Both the position numbers and the translations under genes were made by a program. DNA of 64,000 nt, taken from a virus. The notes under the pieces were generated by a model. It saw nothing but the letters and a program-made list of their open reading frames with translations. It was not told the origin of the DNA and did not search any database. Positions within the stretch are counted from its first letter, which is position 1. The number at the start of each line of letters is the position of its first letter. Below, one piece after another: positions 51,359 through 60,389 of the stretch. The stretch covers positions 1 to 64,000 of the IMG/VR virus record IMGVR_UViG_3300031918_000019, one strand, 5' to 3'.

Positions 51359-52930
51359 TTAACCTAATCTTAAATAGTTATTTGTACCACTAGTGATTCT
51401 TAATCCATCATATTCTTGTACTGTTAATCCAAAATCCTTGACTAATTTCTTTTCTGTCTCGTCCATATCTTCATATTTTTTAGTAGCAAAATCTGGGGGC
51501 AACCAATTCTTACCTTTTCCACTCAAAATATTGAAAATCTCGAGATGTTGTTTATTTTTGTATTTGATATGAATAGTTTGTTTTTGATAACAATCTAAAA
51601 TGAAATGCTCAGTTTCTATATTCTTATCACATCGTTTAATTGCTTCAACTATCTCATTTGTATCAATATTATATTTTGTTCCTTTTATATTGTTGAATAT
51701 TATGTTCAAATCATTTAATGTATCAGGAACTCTATAAAGATAATTACCATAGTATCCTATGATTGATTTATTATTTATCTTGTAACAACTGTTAGTTTTC
51801 CACCCAGAGAAAAGATAAATATTTTTATTCCACATTGTATCAGAATAATAGCTTTTATAAGTTAAATCATCAAATACTCTAGCTACAGTTTCTTCATAGC
51901 TTTTTGGTATAGCCTGTATTAATTCTTCATAGAAATATCTAACATTCTCTATTGTAAAAGCTATATTCTGTTGTTTTTCCATATTACACGAAAAATTATC
52001 TCTCAACTTAGTAGGTAGTTTCTTTTTAAATTCTGTTTCTTCAATAAATTTATTCCAATATTTTAGTGTTAAATGTGCTATAAATCCATTAACAGTTAAT
52101 TTATCAGCATGAACTTTATCATCACATAATCTTATTACATTTTCAACACCAAAGCCTGAAAGCAATTTACTAACTCTCATTTGTTCTTTAAATAATTCAA
52201 TAGAAGCATTTTTAGCAACGTTAAATTCAAAAACTAACTTTTCTAATTTATTCATATTCGGTATTAGAGATTGCAGATTATTAATATGAATATTGGGATT
52301 TTCCCTTTTAAATTCTCTTTCAAACATAGTTTCAGTATTGGACATTGGAACATTTATATATACCATTGCAGTTTCTACATCTGTTTCTCTTTCTGATTCA
52401 CTAAAAGCATTTTGTATGTATTCTATATCGCCATCATATTGTTCTATAAGACTTATAAGCTTCTTTCTAGTATTATTATATGGATTTTTAAGAGTCTCTG
52501 CATTAAGTAAGCATAATACTCTTCCACCGACTCTTTCTTGTGTCTCTATAGCTTTTAAACAATGTTTATCTCCTTCAGAATAAGGAGGATTCATTATTAT
52601 TAAGTCATAGAATTTAGGTGGATCGAATGTAAGAAAGTTATCCCATACAACATTATATTTCTGTCCTCTTAATAAATTATTTAAATTTTCATCAAATTCA
52701 ATAACATCAAATTTTAAATAATCCTTTGCTTTCTTTCCATAGGAAATCATTCTTCTACAATTAGTTTCGTAGTATTCTTCATATGCCTGTACTATATCTC
52801 CTTTTCCGCATGAAGGCTCTAGAATATGTTGGATTGAAGCAAGACTTAGTTGTTCTTCTTTAAGTTTATCTAACATTTTATATATTAATTTTTTTGGTGT
52901 TGGGTAAAAATCTTTATTTTCTGTAAACAT
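51359..52930 (-). CDS. Adenine-methyltransferase-like protein with DUF4942-like C-terminus
   Basis: 523 residues, SD AAAAAGGAG. SAM-dependent methyltransferase fold: motif I ILEPSCGKGD (36-45), acidic FDVIEFDENL, and motif IV IIMNPPYSEG with NPPY at 114-117, typical of N6-adenine methylases. The C-terminal half (IPKSYEETVARVFDDLTYKS, then MWNKNIYLFSGWKTNSCYKI) resembles DUF4942, a domain common after such methylases in mobile DNA. Role may be DNA modification against host restriction. No target-recognition domain is evident. Confidence 0.75.
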   Translation of the reverse strand: MFTENKDFYPTPKKLIYKMLDKLKEEQLSLASIQHILEPSCGKGDIVQAYEEYYETNCRRMISYGKKAKDYLKFDVIEFDENLNNLLRGQKYNVVWDNFLTFDPPKFYDLIIMNPPYSEGDKHCLKAIETQERVGGRVLCLLNAETLKNPYNNTRKKLISLIEQYDGDIEYIQNAFSESERETDVETAMVYINVPMSNTETMFEREFKRENPNIHINNLQSLIPNMNKLEKLVFEFNVAKNASIELFKEQMRVSKLLSGFGVENVIRLCDDKVHADKLTVNGFIAHLTLKYWNKFIEETEFKKKLPTKLRDNFSCNMEKQQNIAFTIENVRYFYEELIQAIPKSYEETVARVFDDLTYKSYYSDTMWNKNIYLFSGWKTNSCYKINNKSIIGYYGNYLYRVPDTLNDLNIIFNNIKGTKYNIDTNEIVEAIKRCDKNIETEHFILDCYQKQTIHIKYKNKQHLEIFNILSGKGKNWLPPDFATKKYEDMDETEKKLVKDFGLTVQEYDGLRITSGTNNYLRLG

Positions 52931-53043
52931 CTTTTAAAATCTCCTTTTTATTATATTATATTAATTTATTAACCTCTTATTTATAATAGCATCTTTGGAA
53001 TAATAATGCAATATGTTTATATTAATTTATTAACTTGTTATAA

Positions 53044-53073
53044 AAGAAAAGACAGAACTTTTACATTCTGCCT
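53044..53073 (-). terminator. Leftward intrinsic terminator
   Basis: On the minus strand AGGCAGAA and TTCTGTCTT pair around TGTAAAAG, followed by TTCTTTT. It ends the upstream genes before the methyltransferase unit. Confidence 0.65.
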
Positions 53074-53081
53074 AACTCAAT

Positions 53082-53306
53082 CTATTTTATCTCTTTATTA
53101 TCGTGCTTATATATCTCAGCCATAAATCGGTTATTTAATAATGCTAAAATAGTTCCTAATACGACTATTACACATGATATTGAAATGGTATCACATCCAA
53201 TAAATAGTTTAAATAGTGTTGCAATAGTTAATACTGACCCGACTATATTAATAAATGCACTTAGCATACAACCTAGTGTTTTTAAAATACGTTTTAATAC
53301 TTTCAT
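53082..53306 (-). CDS. Small membrane protein, two transmembrane helices
   Basis: 74 residues, SD AAAAGGAGAG. Basic N-terminus (MKVLKRILKTLG) and two hydrophobic helices (about 14-36 and 43-60, SCVIVVLGTILALLN) with a charged tail (YKHDNKEIK). No family recognised. Followed at once by a leftward terminator. Confidence 0.6.
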   Translation of the reverse strand: MKVLKRILKTLGCMLSAFINIVGSVLTIATLFKLFIGCDTISISCVIVVLGTILALLNNRFMAEIYKHDNKEIK

Positions 53307-53391
53307 TATTTACTCTCCTTTTCTATTTCTTTTTTTAATTTATTTACAACCTTTTAAAAGTATGATTTTAACTGAATTTACCAACTTGGGA

Positions 53392-53405
53392 GGCTAGTAA
53401 TAGCC
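53392..53405. repeat. GCTAGTAATAGCC hairpin, copy 1
   Basis: GGCTA/TAGCC stem with a 4-base loop in the spacer between two leftward genes. The 13-mer GCTAGTAATAGCC (53393-53405) recurs exactly at 61267-61279 in another spacer. No U-run follows, so it is not an obvious terminator. Confidence 0.5.
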
Positions 53406-53422
53406 CCATTTATAAATCCAAA

Positions 53423-53914
53423 TTATTCTAAATCTACTTTATTTTCTGTAGTTATTGAACCTTTTGCGATATGTATGTTATATTTTTTATTAGCATCAGT
53501 CTTTTCTCCTAATAACCATTTAATAGTTCCATTTGTATAGTATTCTGTGTATTCTTCTATTAAAGAATTACCATCCTCAGTTATTATAGTATCTGATTGT
53601 CGTGTTTCTATATATTTAGATTTATTATCTTCTGTATAAACTTTAAATTTATTATTGTCATTTTCGATTATCAAACTGTAATTATCTTTGTTATATATTT
53701 CATTCTCATATGTTTTAATATAGGTTTTATTTGAGAAAGCACCCATTATGGTTGTTAATATTACTAAGATAATAAATGTTACAATTGATAGAAAAATTCC
53801 AGCAACAAATAATTCTTTTATTGTTCCAAATTCAAAATTGTCTTCTTTAATAAAAAGGAATAAACCACCTCCAAATGTTAATAATCCAATTATCCAAACT
53901 AAATGCCAAATCAT
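53423..53914 (-). CDS. Membrane protein with extracytoplasmic beta-rich domain, unknown
   Basis: 163 residues, SD AGGGGG. Two membrane helices (about 3-22, WHLVWIIGLLTFGGGLFLFI; and 33-58, LFVAGIFLSIVTFIILVIL) followed by about 100 polar residues with alternating strands (YSLIIENDNNKFKVYTED). No known domain. Starts two bases after the dUTPase stop codon, so it is probably coupled to it. Confidence 0.6.
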   Translation of the reverse strand: MIWHLVWIIGLLTFGGGLFLFIKEDNFEFGTIKELFVAGIFLSIVTFIILVILTTIMGAFSNKTYIKTYENEIYNKDNYSLIIENDNNKFKVYTEDNKSKYIETRQSDTIITEDGNSLIEEYTEYYTNGTIKWLLGEKTDANKKYNIHIAKGSITTENKVDLE

Positions 53915-53916
53915 AA

Positions 53917-54675
53917 TTATATCCCCCTATTACTAGAACCATATGCACCAGTTCCTCTATCTGTTGTGTCAGTAAATTCATCTACTTCCTTCCAACTAAT
54001 TTTAGGAACAAATCTTAATACTCCTTGACATATTGCCTTACCTTTTTTGATTTCAATAGGTGTGTCTCCTATATTGTCACATATAACTCCTATATCACCT
54101 CTAAATCCTTCATCAATTGTAGATGGAGCATTAGCTATTCTTAGTTTAGTCTTTAATGAGTTCCCACTCTTAGGTCTAAGTTGTAATTCATAACATCTAG
54201 GTAATGCTATAGCTATTCCTGTTGGGATTGCAACTGTTTCATGTGGTTGAATAATAACATCTTCCATTGCAAATATATCCATTCCACTATCTGTATCATG
54301 TGCGTATGTGGGAATAATAGCATCTTTATGTAATTTCATAATCCTAACATCTACTATTTCTTCACCTCTATAAGTCCCATTCTTTACTATTCTTGATTCT
54401 ACCATTGTTATATCTATTGTTGATTCTACCATTGTTATATCTATTGTTGATTTACCATTAGTATTTCTAATCACATCATCTTTCTTCATGCTATTATTTA
54501 TTAATTGTTGTAGGACTTCTTCTATTTCTTGTAAAGTTAATGTATCTAAGACCTCATAACTACTTCCTCCTTGCCCATATACTTCTATTATTTCAATTTC
54601 ATTAGCTAATTCACTTATTGCATCCTCTTTTGTATATCCTTCAAATAGGTCTAAAACTTTTTCATAATTTGTCAT
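53917..54675 (-). CDS. dut: dUTP diphosphatase with N-terminal extension
   Basis: 252 residues from ATG 54675 (SD AAGGAGAG). Residues about 105-252 are a trimeric-type dUTPase with all motifs: DSGMDIFA (129-136), RPKSGNS (167-173), IDEGFRGDIG (187-196), QGVLRF and RGTGAYGSSN (240-249). It removes dUTP and supplies dUMP. The first 100 residues are an unusual acidic, helical extension (EDAISELANEIEIIE, LQEIEEVLQQLIN) joined by a duplicated nonapeptide STIDITMVE (76-84 and 85-93) encoded by a 27-bp direct repeat. Confidence 0.9.
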   Translation of the reverse strand: MTNYEKVLDLFEGYTKEDAISELANEIEIIEVYGQGGSSYEVLDTLTLQEIEEVLQQLINNSMKKDDVIRNTNGKSTIDITMVESTIDITMVESRIVKNGTYRGEEIVDVRIMKLHKDAIIPTYAHDTDSGMDIFAMEDVIIQPHETVAIPTGIAIALPRCYELQLRPKSGNSLKTKLRIANAPSTIDEGFRGDIGVICDNIGDTPIEIKKGKAICQGVLRFVPKISWKEVDEFTDTTDRGTGAYGSSNRGI

Positions 54676-54758
54676 TATAAATCTCTCCTTCAATCTTTTA
54701 TATTTTGTTAATTTATATATCCGTCTACATAACTGCATTTGTGAATAACTGTAGATAC

Positions 54759-55010
54759 TTAGTTGTCTTTTGCTAAATCATTCCAATCATCATATGTATA
54801 AATCTTATCAAGTTCTTTTTGAATATCAACTATTGTTTCTTCTATATTTCCTACAAGTTTATTTTCTTCTTCGGTATATTCATTTGACATTGATTCAGCA
54901 TTAGCTAATATATCATTAGTGATTTTAGATACATTTTTTTCTAGTATCTCTTTTATCTTATCCATACTTTCTTTTAATCTTGTTAATTCTTCTAGCATAA
55001 ATGAATTCAT
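54759..55010 (-). CDS. Acidic coiled-coil protein, unknown
   Basis: 83 residues, SD AAGGATG. Entirely helical/coiled coil (LEELTRLKESMDKIKEILEK, then VGNIEETIVDIQKELDKIY). No motif. Between the HNH nuclease and the dUTPase gene. Confidence 0.55.
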   Translation of the reverse strand: MNSFMLEELTRLKESMDKIKEILEKNVSKITNDILANAESMSNEYTEEENKLVGNIEETIVDIQKELDKIYTYDDWNDLAKDN

Positions 55011-55037
55011 TATTAGTTTTCACATCCTTAATAATTA

Positions 55038-55607
55038 TTACGAATTTGTATATTTTCTCATATCGTAATGAGAACCTCTTTTTATTATGATTGGTTCTAA
55101 TCCTAAGTGTCTCCATCTTATAGCAGTAGCAATGCTTGAAACTACAGTTGGAGATATATCGTACATCTTAGCGACATCTTTATAAAGTATAGTACCTGAT
55201 TTACATAAAGTATGTATTTCTTTAACTTTTTCGTCTGTTAATTTATTCATATAATTATTTGTACCACTTCTTTGTTGTAATTTTAATACTTCATGCTCTT
55301 GATTCTCTTTTTTAGTAACCCATTCTAAATTACTATCATAATTGTGATACTTAATTCCATCAATATGATTAACTTCTTGTCCATCTTTTGGTTTACCTAT
55401 GAACAAATAAGCGACTGCCCTATGTACACTTCCAGCATGAAATCCATCATTAAATGTTATACTGCATTGTAAATAGCCATCTTTATTAGGTTTACAATTT
55501 AATAATTTACCTTTCTTCCCTATAATCCTTCCCATATTTGATACTTCATAGCCATTGTTTATTATCCATACTTCGTTTTCTAAATCTTCTATATATTCTT
55601 TTCTCAT
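55038..55607 (-). CDS. HNH homing endonuclease with NUMOD4 domain
   Basis: 189 residues; SD AAAGGAGAG with AAATAAATTAA between SD and ATG. NUMOD4-type start (VWIINNGYEVSNMGRI), HNH core VHRAVAYLF (H62) and VNHIDGIKYHNYDSNLEWVT (N80, H81, N93), then a helix-turn-helix (YKDVAKMYDISPTVVSSIAT). This is the classic free-standing phage HNH plan; it cuts near insertion sites and spreads its own gene. Confidence 0.85.
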   Translation of the reverse strand: MRKEYIEDLENEVWIINNGYEVSNMGRIIGKKGKLLNCKPNKDGYLQCSITFNDGFHAGSVHRAVAYLFIGKPKDGQEVNHIDGIKYHNYDSNLEWVTKKENQEHEVLKLQQRSGTNNYMNKLTDEKVKEIHTLCKSGTILYKDVAKMYDISPTVVSSIATAIRWRHLGLEPIIIKRGSHYDMRKYTNS

Positions 55608-55663
55608 TTAATTTATTTAACTCTCCTTTCTAAAAAGTCCATAACATGTAGTTTTTAACAGGT

Positions 55664-55861
55664 TTATTTTGCTTCATATATTGATATATGTGTGGGTTTA
55701 TAATCATTTTCATCAACTTTATAAACCATATCGTTCCATTCAAAATATGGATATCCTGTTTGCTTTACTAATTCAAAGAAAATATTTATGTTCCCTATAA
55801 ATATGTATTTGGATAATAATATTTCTTCCTTTTTAATATTTGTTTGTTGTTTTATATTCAT
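55664..55861 (-). CDS. Small unknown protein
   Basis: 65 residues from ATG 55861 (SD GAGGATG; the upstream ATG 55870 overlaps it). Helical start, then YPYFEWNDMVYKVDENDYKP. No motif. The recurrent TTAATAAATTAATATAAAC motif lies directly upstream. Confidence 0.5.
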   Translation of the reverse strand: MNIKQQTNIKKEEILLSKYIFIGNINIFFELVKQTGYPYFEWNDMVYKVDENDYKPTHISIYEAK

Positions 55862-55929
55862 TTTAATCATCCTCGCTTTGTTTATATTAATTTATTAACT
55901 ACCCTTAAAATATCTGCTTTATTGTGACT

Positions 55930-56349
55930 TTAACCTATAGTAGCTTCTAATTTACTTCTAACGCCATCTTTTACTTGTGTATATTTGTAATGCGGAGCAT
56001 TGTCTTCATTAATTAATGAGTTCATATATTCTCCAGTCATCTTTCGAGAAATACTTAATAGTAAATCATCGCAAGCTACATCATAAAAGATAATATAATC
56101 ACTTGTAGTACCTTCAACTTGTGTCCAATATACTAATAGGTTATCATTTGTATTCAGTTCATTAATCAAATAATCATAAGCCTTATCTCGTATTGCACCA
56201 CATACACTATCTATATCACAAGTCTTATCATATGAAAATATAATGGTATTATTGTTGTCTGTATTTCTATATACTGCAAATCTTCCTTTTGAGTTAATTA
56301 AATCTAATTCGTAATTTAAATTTCTTAATCCTAAAATCTTTTCTTTCAT
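55930..56349 (-). CDS. Unknown phage protein
   Basis: 139 residues, SD AAAGGGAGAT. Soluble alpha/beta sequence (RNLNYELDLINSKGRFAVYR, then DYIIFYDVACDDLLLSIS). No catalytic or metal-binding motif. Forms part of a tightly packed run of small genes downstream of the ribonucleotide reductase. Confidence 0.5.
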   Translation of the reverse strand: MKEKILGLRNLNYELDLINSKGRFAVYRNTDNNNTIIFSYDKTCDIDSVCGAIRDKAYDYLINELNTNDNLLVYWTQVEGTTSDYIIFYDVACDDLLLSISRKMTGEYMNSLINEDNAPHYKYTQVKDGVRSKLEATIG

Positions 56350-56365
56350 TTTTACATATCTCCCT

Positions 56366-56692
56366 TTATTTTATAGTTTTCATTAAATCATCTAATATTA
56401 TATTATTTGGTAATCCTTTTGATTTTAACTTTAAATAATAGTCTACATTTTCTTTCATATGGAATACTGTACATTTCTCACAAGCAAAAACTTCTTTATT
56501 ATTTCCTTCGGCATCTATATATTGTAATAAGTATCCACCCCATAAAGTATTTTGTATCTTACAACATTCTTCATATAAAGGACAGTAACACATTCTACAA
56601 TCATACTTATTATCAGATATATTTGAATGACATGGATACCAATAACAATTAGTTCTAAGATTTAAATTATTAGTATTGGTTTTAATCTTCAT
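56366..56692 (-). CDS. Cysteine-rich small-domain protein
   Basis: 108 residues from ATG 56692, overlapping the stop of the preceding gene. Cys pattern CYWYPCH, DCRMCYCPLYEECC and CEKCTVFHMKENVDYYL matches the cysteine-rich small domain (metal-binding) found in some bacterial and phage proteins. A metal or cobalamin-related role has been proposed for relatives and would fit a cobalamin-dependent reductase nearby, but this is inference. Confidence 0.6.
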   Translation of the reverse strand: MKIKTNTNNLNLRTNCYWYPCHSNISDNKYDCRMCYCPLYEECCKIQNTLWGGYLLQYIDAEGNNKEVFACEKCTVFHMKENVDYYLKLKSKGLPNNIILDDLMKTIK

Positions 56693-56888
56693 ATAGGAAT
56701 TCCATTGCTTCTTCAAAAGTTTCAAATACATAATCTTCGTTTATTAATACATGTTCTTTTAAATGGTTATCATATAGATTAATTATTGGGAGACAAGAGC
56801 TAGTAATTCTAACATAGCCCTTGAACACTCCTTCCTTAATCTTGAAATCACCATCTATATAATATATATCTTGGTTGCTTTCAAACAT
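56682..56888 (-). CDS. Small unknown protein, translationally coupled
   Basis: 68 residues, SD TAGGAG. Beta-like start (DIYYIDGDFKIKEGVFKGYV) and acidic helical end (FETFEEAMEFLYED). Its 3' end overlaps the next gene by 11 bases. Starts 11 bases after the reductase stop. Confidence 0.55.
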   Translation of the reverse strand: MFESNQDIYYIDGDFKIKEGVFKGYVRITSSCLPIINLYDNHLKEHVLINEDYVFETFEEAMEFLYED

Positions 56889-56899
56889 AATTTAATCTC

Positions 56900-58858
56900 C
56901 TATTCACATTTAGTAAAGCCACAATCTACACAACTTATACATCCACCAGAATGTTCTAGTTCATGTCCACATTCGGGGCATTTATTAAATCTTAATGCAA
57001 ATGCAATATCCCCATTATCTTTTTTAAACTTTAATTCTTCATCTGTAAAGTTTGCTTTAGTTTCTACCATTTGTTCATTTAATTTATTTATTACTTCTAT
57101 GGTTTGATTTGATATTTCTTTTAAAAATGTTTTTATTTCTCTTAATATAGCAGTTCCACAACTATTACCTTGACTTAATTGTATTCCTTTTGCTCTTTGA
57201 GTTGAAAAACTATTGCATCCACCAACACCTTCAAAAGATTTCTCTATATTGAATAAGTTTCCTCCTAGTCTTAACATACCACTCATTGCTATAACCATTC
57301 CTTGAAGATTTCTTTCACATCCTCCAGATCCTGACCTAATTACATACATGTCTTGTATTGCTTGTTCTGTATTTGACCAACCTATCATTAATTTAAGTTT
57401 GCCACAACCTATTTTAACTTTTCTTTCGTAGTAAACTGTATCCTTAGCTTTTGGCTTCCATTGACCTCTTTCTAAAGTTGATATTAATTCATTAGCTTTT
57501 TCTTCTTCTGTTTTTTCAGTAATCATTATACCTTGTCTTATAGGATTCGGTCTAAATATAGTGCAACCTTTAATTCCATTTTCCCAACAGAATTCATAAA
57601 CCTTTTTAACATCTTCAAATGGATACTCAGTGGGGATATTAATAGTTTTACTACATGACATATCTACGTGAAATGCTATAGTTTTAAGAACATCTAAGTG
57701 TGCTTGTACAGGTAAATTCATTGCAGTAACAAAAATATCTTCTTTTACAATACAATCTTTATTACCTTTAATTTCATTCCATACTTTGTAAGCATAATCC
57801 TCCATCTTAACTATCTTAATATCATCATCTGACTGACCACCTAATTTTACCTTCCTATCATACGATAGACTAAATATAGGTTCTAAGCCAGAACTTGTAT
57901 TGCTCCCAAAAGTTAATGACATTGTGCCCGTGGGAGCAACGCTCATAATCTTTGAATTTCTGATGCCATATTTTAATATATCATCAGCTAAATCTATCCA
58001 TTCATTGTCTTTTTCCATATGTTTTTGAATATATCCACTTTTAATGTACTTTTCTCTATCTAAGAATGGGAAGCCACCTTTTTCTTTAGCTAACTGAACA
58101 CTTGCCTTAAAGGCTTCTTTTGATATGAAGTTCATTATTTCATCAATGACTTCTAATGATTCTTTACTTCCGTAAACCATATTTAACATACATAAAGCAT
58201 CTCCAAGCCCAGTAATTCCAAGCCCTATAGTTCTAAATGCTTCTTGATAGTTTCTATATATTTCATCTGGGAAGTTATTTATATCAATTATATTATCTAA
58301 AAATTTAACTGCACTATGAGTTGTTTCGCTTAATTTTTTATAATCAATCTTTGCTTTAGATGTAAAAGGATTATCTATCATATTATGTAAGAATATACTT
58401 CCTAGATTACATGCACCACCATAATCGTTACGGTTTAATGGTTCTTTTGTAATAGGGTTGTTCCCATAAACTGTTCCTGCTAAATACTCAGCACAAGGAT
58501 TACTACAAACAATATTTTCTATATACCATACTGTATTATCTTTATTCATGTTATCATAGAAGAAAATCCCTGGCTCTCCATTATCATAAGCTTTCTTCAT
58601 AATTGAATCCCATAAATATCTTGCACTTATTTCTTTCTTATATTTCCATTGTGATTCATCTTTTAAGACATATCCTTTATCATCATATACTGGATAGTGT
58701 AAGAATATAGTTTCATCTTTTTTAACAGAATTCATAAAATCATTATCAACCATAACTGTTACATTAAAATGAACTAGTTTTCCTTCATCATAAGATTTTG
58801 CATTTATAAAATCTTCAATGTCCATATTATATATTGAGCATACGCCCATATTTGCTCC
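56900..58858 (-). CDS. nrdJ: Adenosylcobalamin-dependent ribonucleotide reductase, exon 2
   Basis: 652 residues after splicing at GGRR/GANMG. Contains the class II catalytic core: NPCAE (thiyl-radical Cys and Glu), GGACNLGSI (redox Cys), IGLGITGLGDAL and APTGTMSLTFGS, then a C-terminal zinc-ribbon-like tail with CPECG and CVDCGFTKC that carries the re-reducing cysteines. No R2-like gene is seen nearby, consistent with class II. The apparent ATG at 58861 lies in the intron's last bases and is not a real start. Confidence 0.9.
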   Translation of the reverse strand, partial: GANMGVCSIYNMDIEDFINAKSYDEGKLVHFNVTVMVDNDFMNSVKKDETIFLHYPVYDDKGYVLKDESQWKYKKEISARYLWDSIMKKAYDNGEPGIFFYDNMNKDNTVWYIENIVCSNPCAEYLAGTVYGNNPITKEPLNRNDYGGACNLGSIFLHNMIDNPFTSKAKIDYKKLSETTHSAVKFLDNIIDINNFPDEIYRNYQEAFRTIGLGITGLGDALCMLNMVYGSKESLEVIDEIMNFISKEAFKASVQLAKEKGGFPFLDREKYIKSGYIQKHMEKDNEWIDLADDILKYGIRNSKIMSVAPTGTMSLTFGSNTSSGLEPIFSLSYDRKVKLGGQSDDDIKIVKMEDYAYKVWNEIKGNKDCIVKEDIFVTAMNLPVQAHLDVLKTIAFHVDMSCSKTINIPTEYPFEDVKKVYEFCWENGIKGCTIFRPNPIRQGIMITEKTEEEKANELISTLERGQWKPKAKDTVYYERKVKIGCGKLKLMIGWSNTEQAIQDMYVIRSGSGGCERNLQGMVIAMSGMLRLGGNLFNIEKSFEGVGGCNSFSTQRAKGIQLSQGNSCGTAILREIKTFLKEISNQTIEVINKLNEQMVETKANFTDEELKFKKDNGDIAFALRFNKCPECGHELEHSGGCISCVDCGFTKCE

Positions 58859-59898
58859 CATACTGTAATCTTCTATTACTAGAAGTGTCGGACTATATCT
58901 TAATTTAATTTATTCAATTAAACCTTGGGTACTATTGAGGTTATTAAAATATATTGCTATATCTCCTCTAGTCTCTACACCCTCCTACTCTGTAGGCACG
59001 GCTCGGTATTAACTTTTATTCAAAGCTTTCACCGAATTCTCCCAATTCTAGACGCAGAGCTTCTGCCTTATTATACTTTCTGTTTAATATTATGAAATTA
59101 TTATCTGGATATATGTAATGTAAAAATTCTAATACTTGTTTTTTTGATGCCATTTCAATTACATAACATTTTTCATTGGCTTTAGGTCTTATTTTACTAC
59201 TAATATCATTTTTATCTAATATGTTTTGAATTCCTTCCAACATATGGTATTGTGAAGTAAAACTTATTTTTTGCCAAATTCTATCTCTGTCTTTACGTTT
59301 GCCCCATGTTATACAACCTTCTGCATCAAAAAACCCTTGAACAAGATATCTTTCTAATCTAGGCTTAATCATTGGAATATGTCTTTCTTCTTTTAATCGT
59401 CCACCAAATAGCATTTTTATATCTCTAACAATATGGTTTTCACCTATTTTAAAACCAATATGAGGGAATTGCTTTTTAGTTTTATCTAATTTGTTAGATA
59501 TATTACTATGCCCTCCTATTTCACTTATCATAAAGTCTATAATTTCTCTATCATCTAATTGAACATCTATCTCAAATTTATCATCTTTAGATAGACAACC
59601 ATCTCCTAATAAAAAACCTAATATATAAGCCTTTTCTTTGGTATCAATTTTATGAAAATAATCTATTTTATAATCAGCAACTTTTGCATATTTATTTAGG
59701 TCTTGCAATCCATATTGTTTAATATAATTTATTACATTCCAATATTTAATTCCTGTGATTCCTTCTATTTTTCTACTTGAAAAACCTTGTTCTAAGTATT
59801 TTGTTAATATTTCCTTTGATAATTGATATTCCATAATAAATCTCTCCTTACTCTTTTACGTATTTGTAATTTTCAAGATACTCGTATAATAACTATTT
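58859..59898 (-). other. Group I intron in nrdJ
   Basis: 1040 nt. The upstream exon ends in T (CGT, Arg) and the intron ends in G before GGAGCA, the group I rule; joining restores LQGGRR-GANMGVC, the continuous reductase sequence. Near the 3' end are GACTA (58973-58969) and TAGTC (58895-58891) within AGAGACTAG and AAGATATAGTCC, the P7 strands typical of phage group I introns. The first exon otherwise runs into AAA TAG, so the gene cannot work unspliced. Confidence 0.9.
59016..59834 (-). CDS. LAGLIDADG homing endonuclease inside the nrdJ intron
   Basis: 272 residues, SD AAGGAGAG. Two motifs: ILGFLLGDGC (71-80) and LVQGFFDAEGC (164-174), each with the catalytic acid, so a monomeric pseudo-dimer. 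N-terminal helix-turn-helix-like KYLEQGFSSRKIEGITGIKY. The ORF lies between the intron 5' end and the P7 region, the common position for intron-homing genes, and has its own ribosome binding site. Confidence 0.9.
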   Translation of the reverse strand: MEYQLSKEILTKYLEQGFSSRKIEGITGIKYWNVINYIKQYGLQDLNKYAKVADYKIDYFHKIDTKEKAYILGFLLGDGCLSKDDKFEIDVQLDDREIIDFMISEIGGHSNISNKLDKTKKQFPHIGFKIGENHIVRDIKMLFGGRLKEERHIPMIKPRLERYLVQGFFDAEGCITWGKRKDRDRIWQKISFTSQYHMLEGIQNILDKNDISSKIRPKANEKCYVIEMASKKQVLEFLHYIYPDNNFIILNRKYNKAEALRLELGEFGESFE

Positions 59899-60339
59899 AC
59901 GTCTTCCACCTTGAAGTATTGTAGCAGTTTGTGCATTAAATACATCCATAAAGCTTACATTACCACTTGCTATAGCATCATTAGAAGTAGGAGTTCCTTT
60001 TGGTCTTAATTGCGAAAAATCGTAGCCTATTCCTCCTCCTTTTTGATGTGTTAAAGCTCCTAATTTTACTTTATTAAATATATCTTGTAAATCATCTTGT
60101 ATTTGTGGGGCAACGAAACAATTATTTAATGTTAGGGATGTTCCTATTCCACTATTACTCATAGTTCTTCCTGCTGGATAAAATAATCCTTTATCTAATA
60201 CATTATAAAATTCTTCTGCTTCTTTTTCATTAGTTGAACAGTAATCACTAACCCTATGTAAATTTTCATCAATTGATTCTCCGTTTTTAGAGTATCTATC
60301 TTCCCAAATTTTATAAAGTATTTCATTTTCGATTTTCAT
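59899..60339 (-). CDS. nrdJ: Adenosylcobalamin-dependent ribonucleotide reductase, exon 1
   Basis: 147 residues, SD AGAGGTAATG. Contains FYPAGRTMSNSG and SLTLNNCFVAPQ, whose Cys pairs with the one in GGACNLGSI of exon 2, then KGGGIGYDFSQLRP and ILQGGRR at the junction. With exon 2 the enzyme has 799 residues. It reduces ribonucleotides for phage DNA synthesis. The motif AATAAATTAATAG is just upstream of the SD. Confidence 0.9.
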
Positions 60340-60389
60340 ATCATTACCTCTTTCTTTCTATTAATTTATTATATAAACTATTTTCATAG

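Noticed and set aside
58859-59898. Intein in the ribonucleotide reductase
   Set aside because: The first part runs into a stop codon two codons after the junction and the LAGLIDADG ORF has its own start and SD; intron features and splice rules fit instead.
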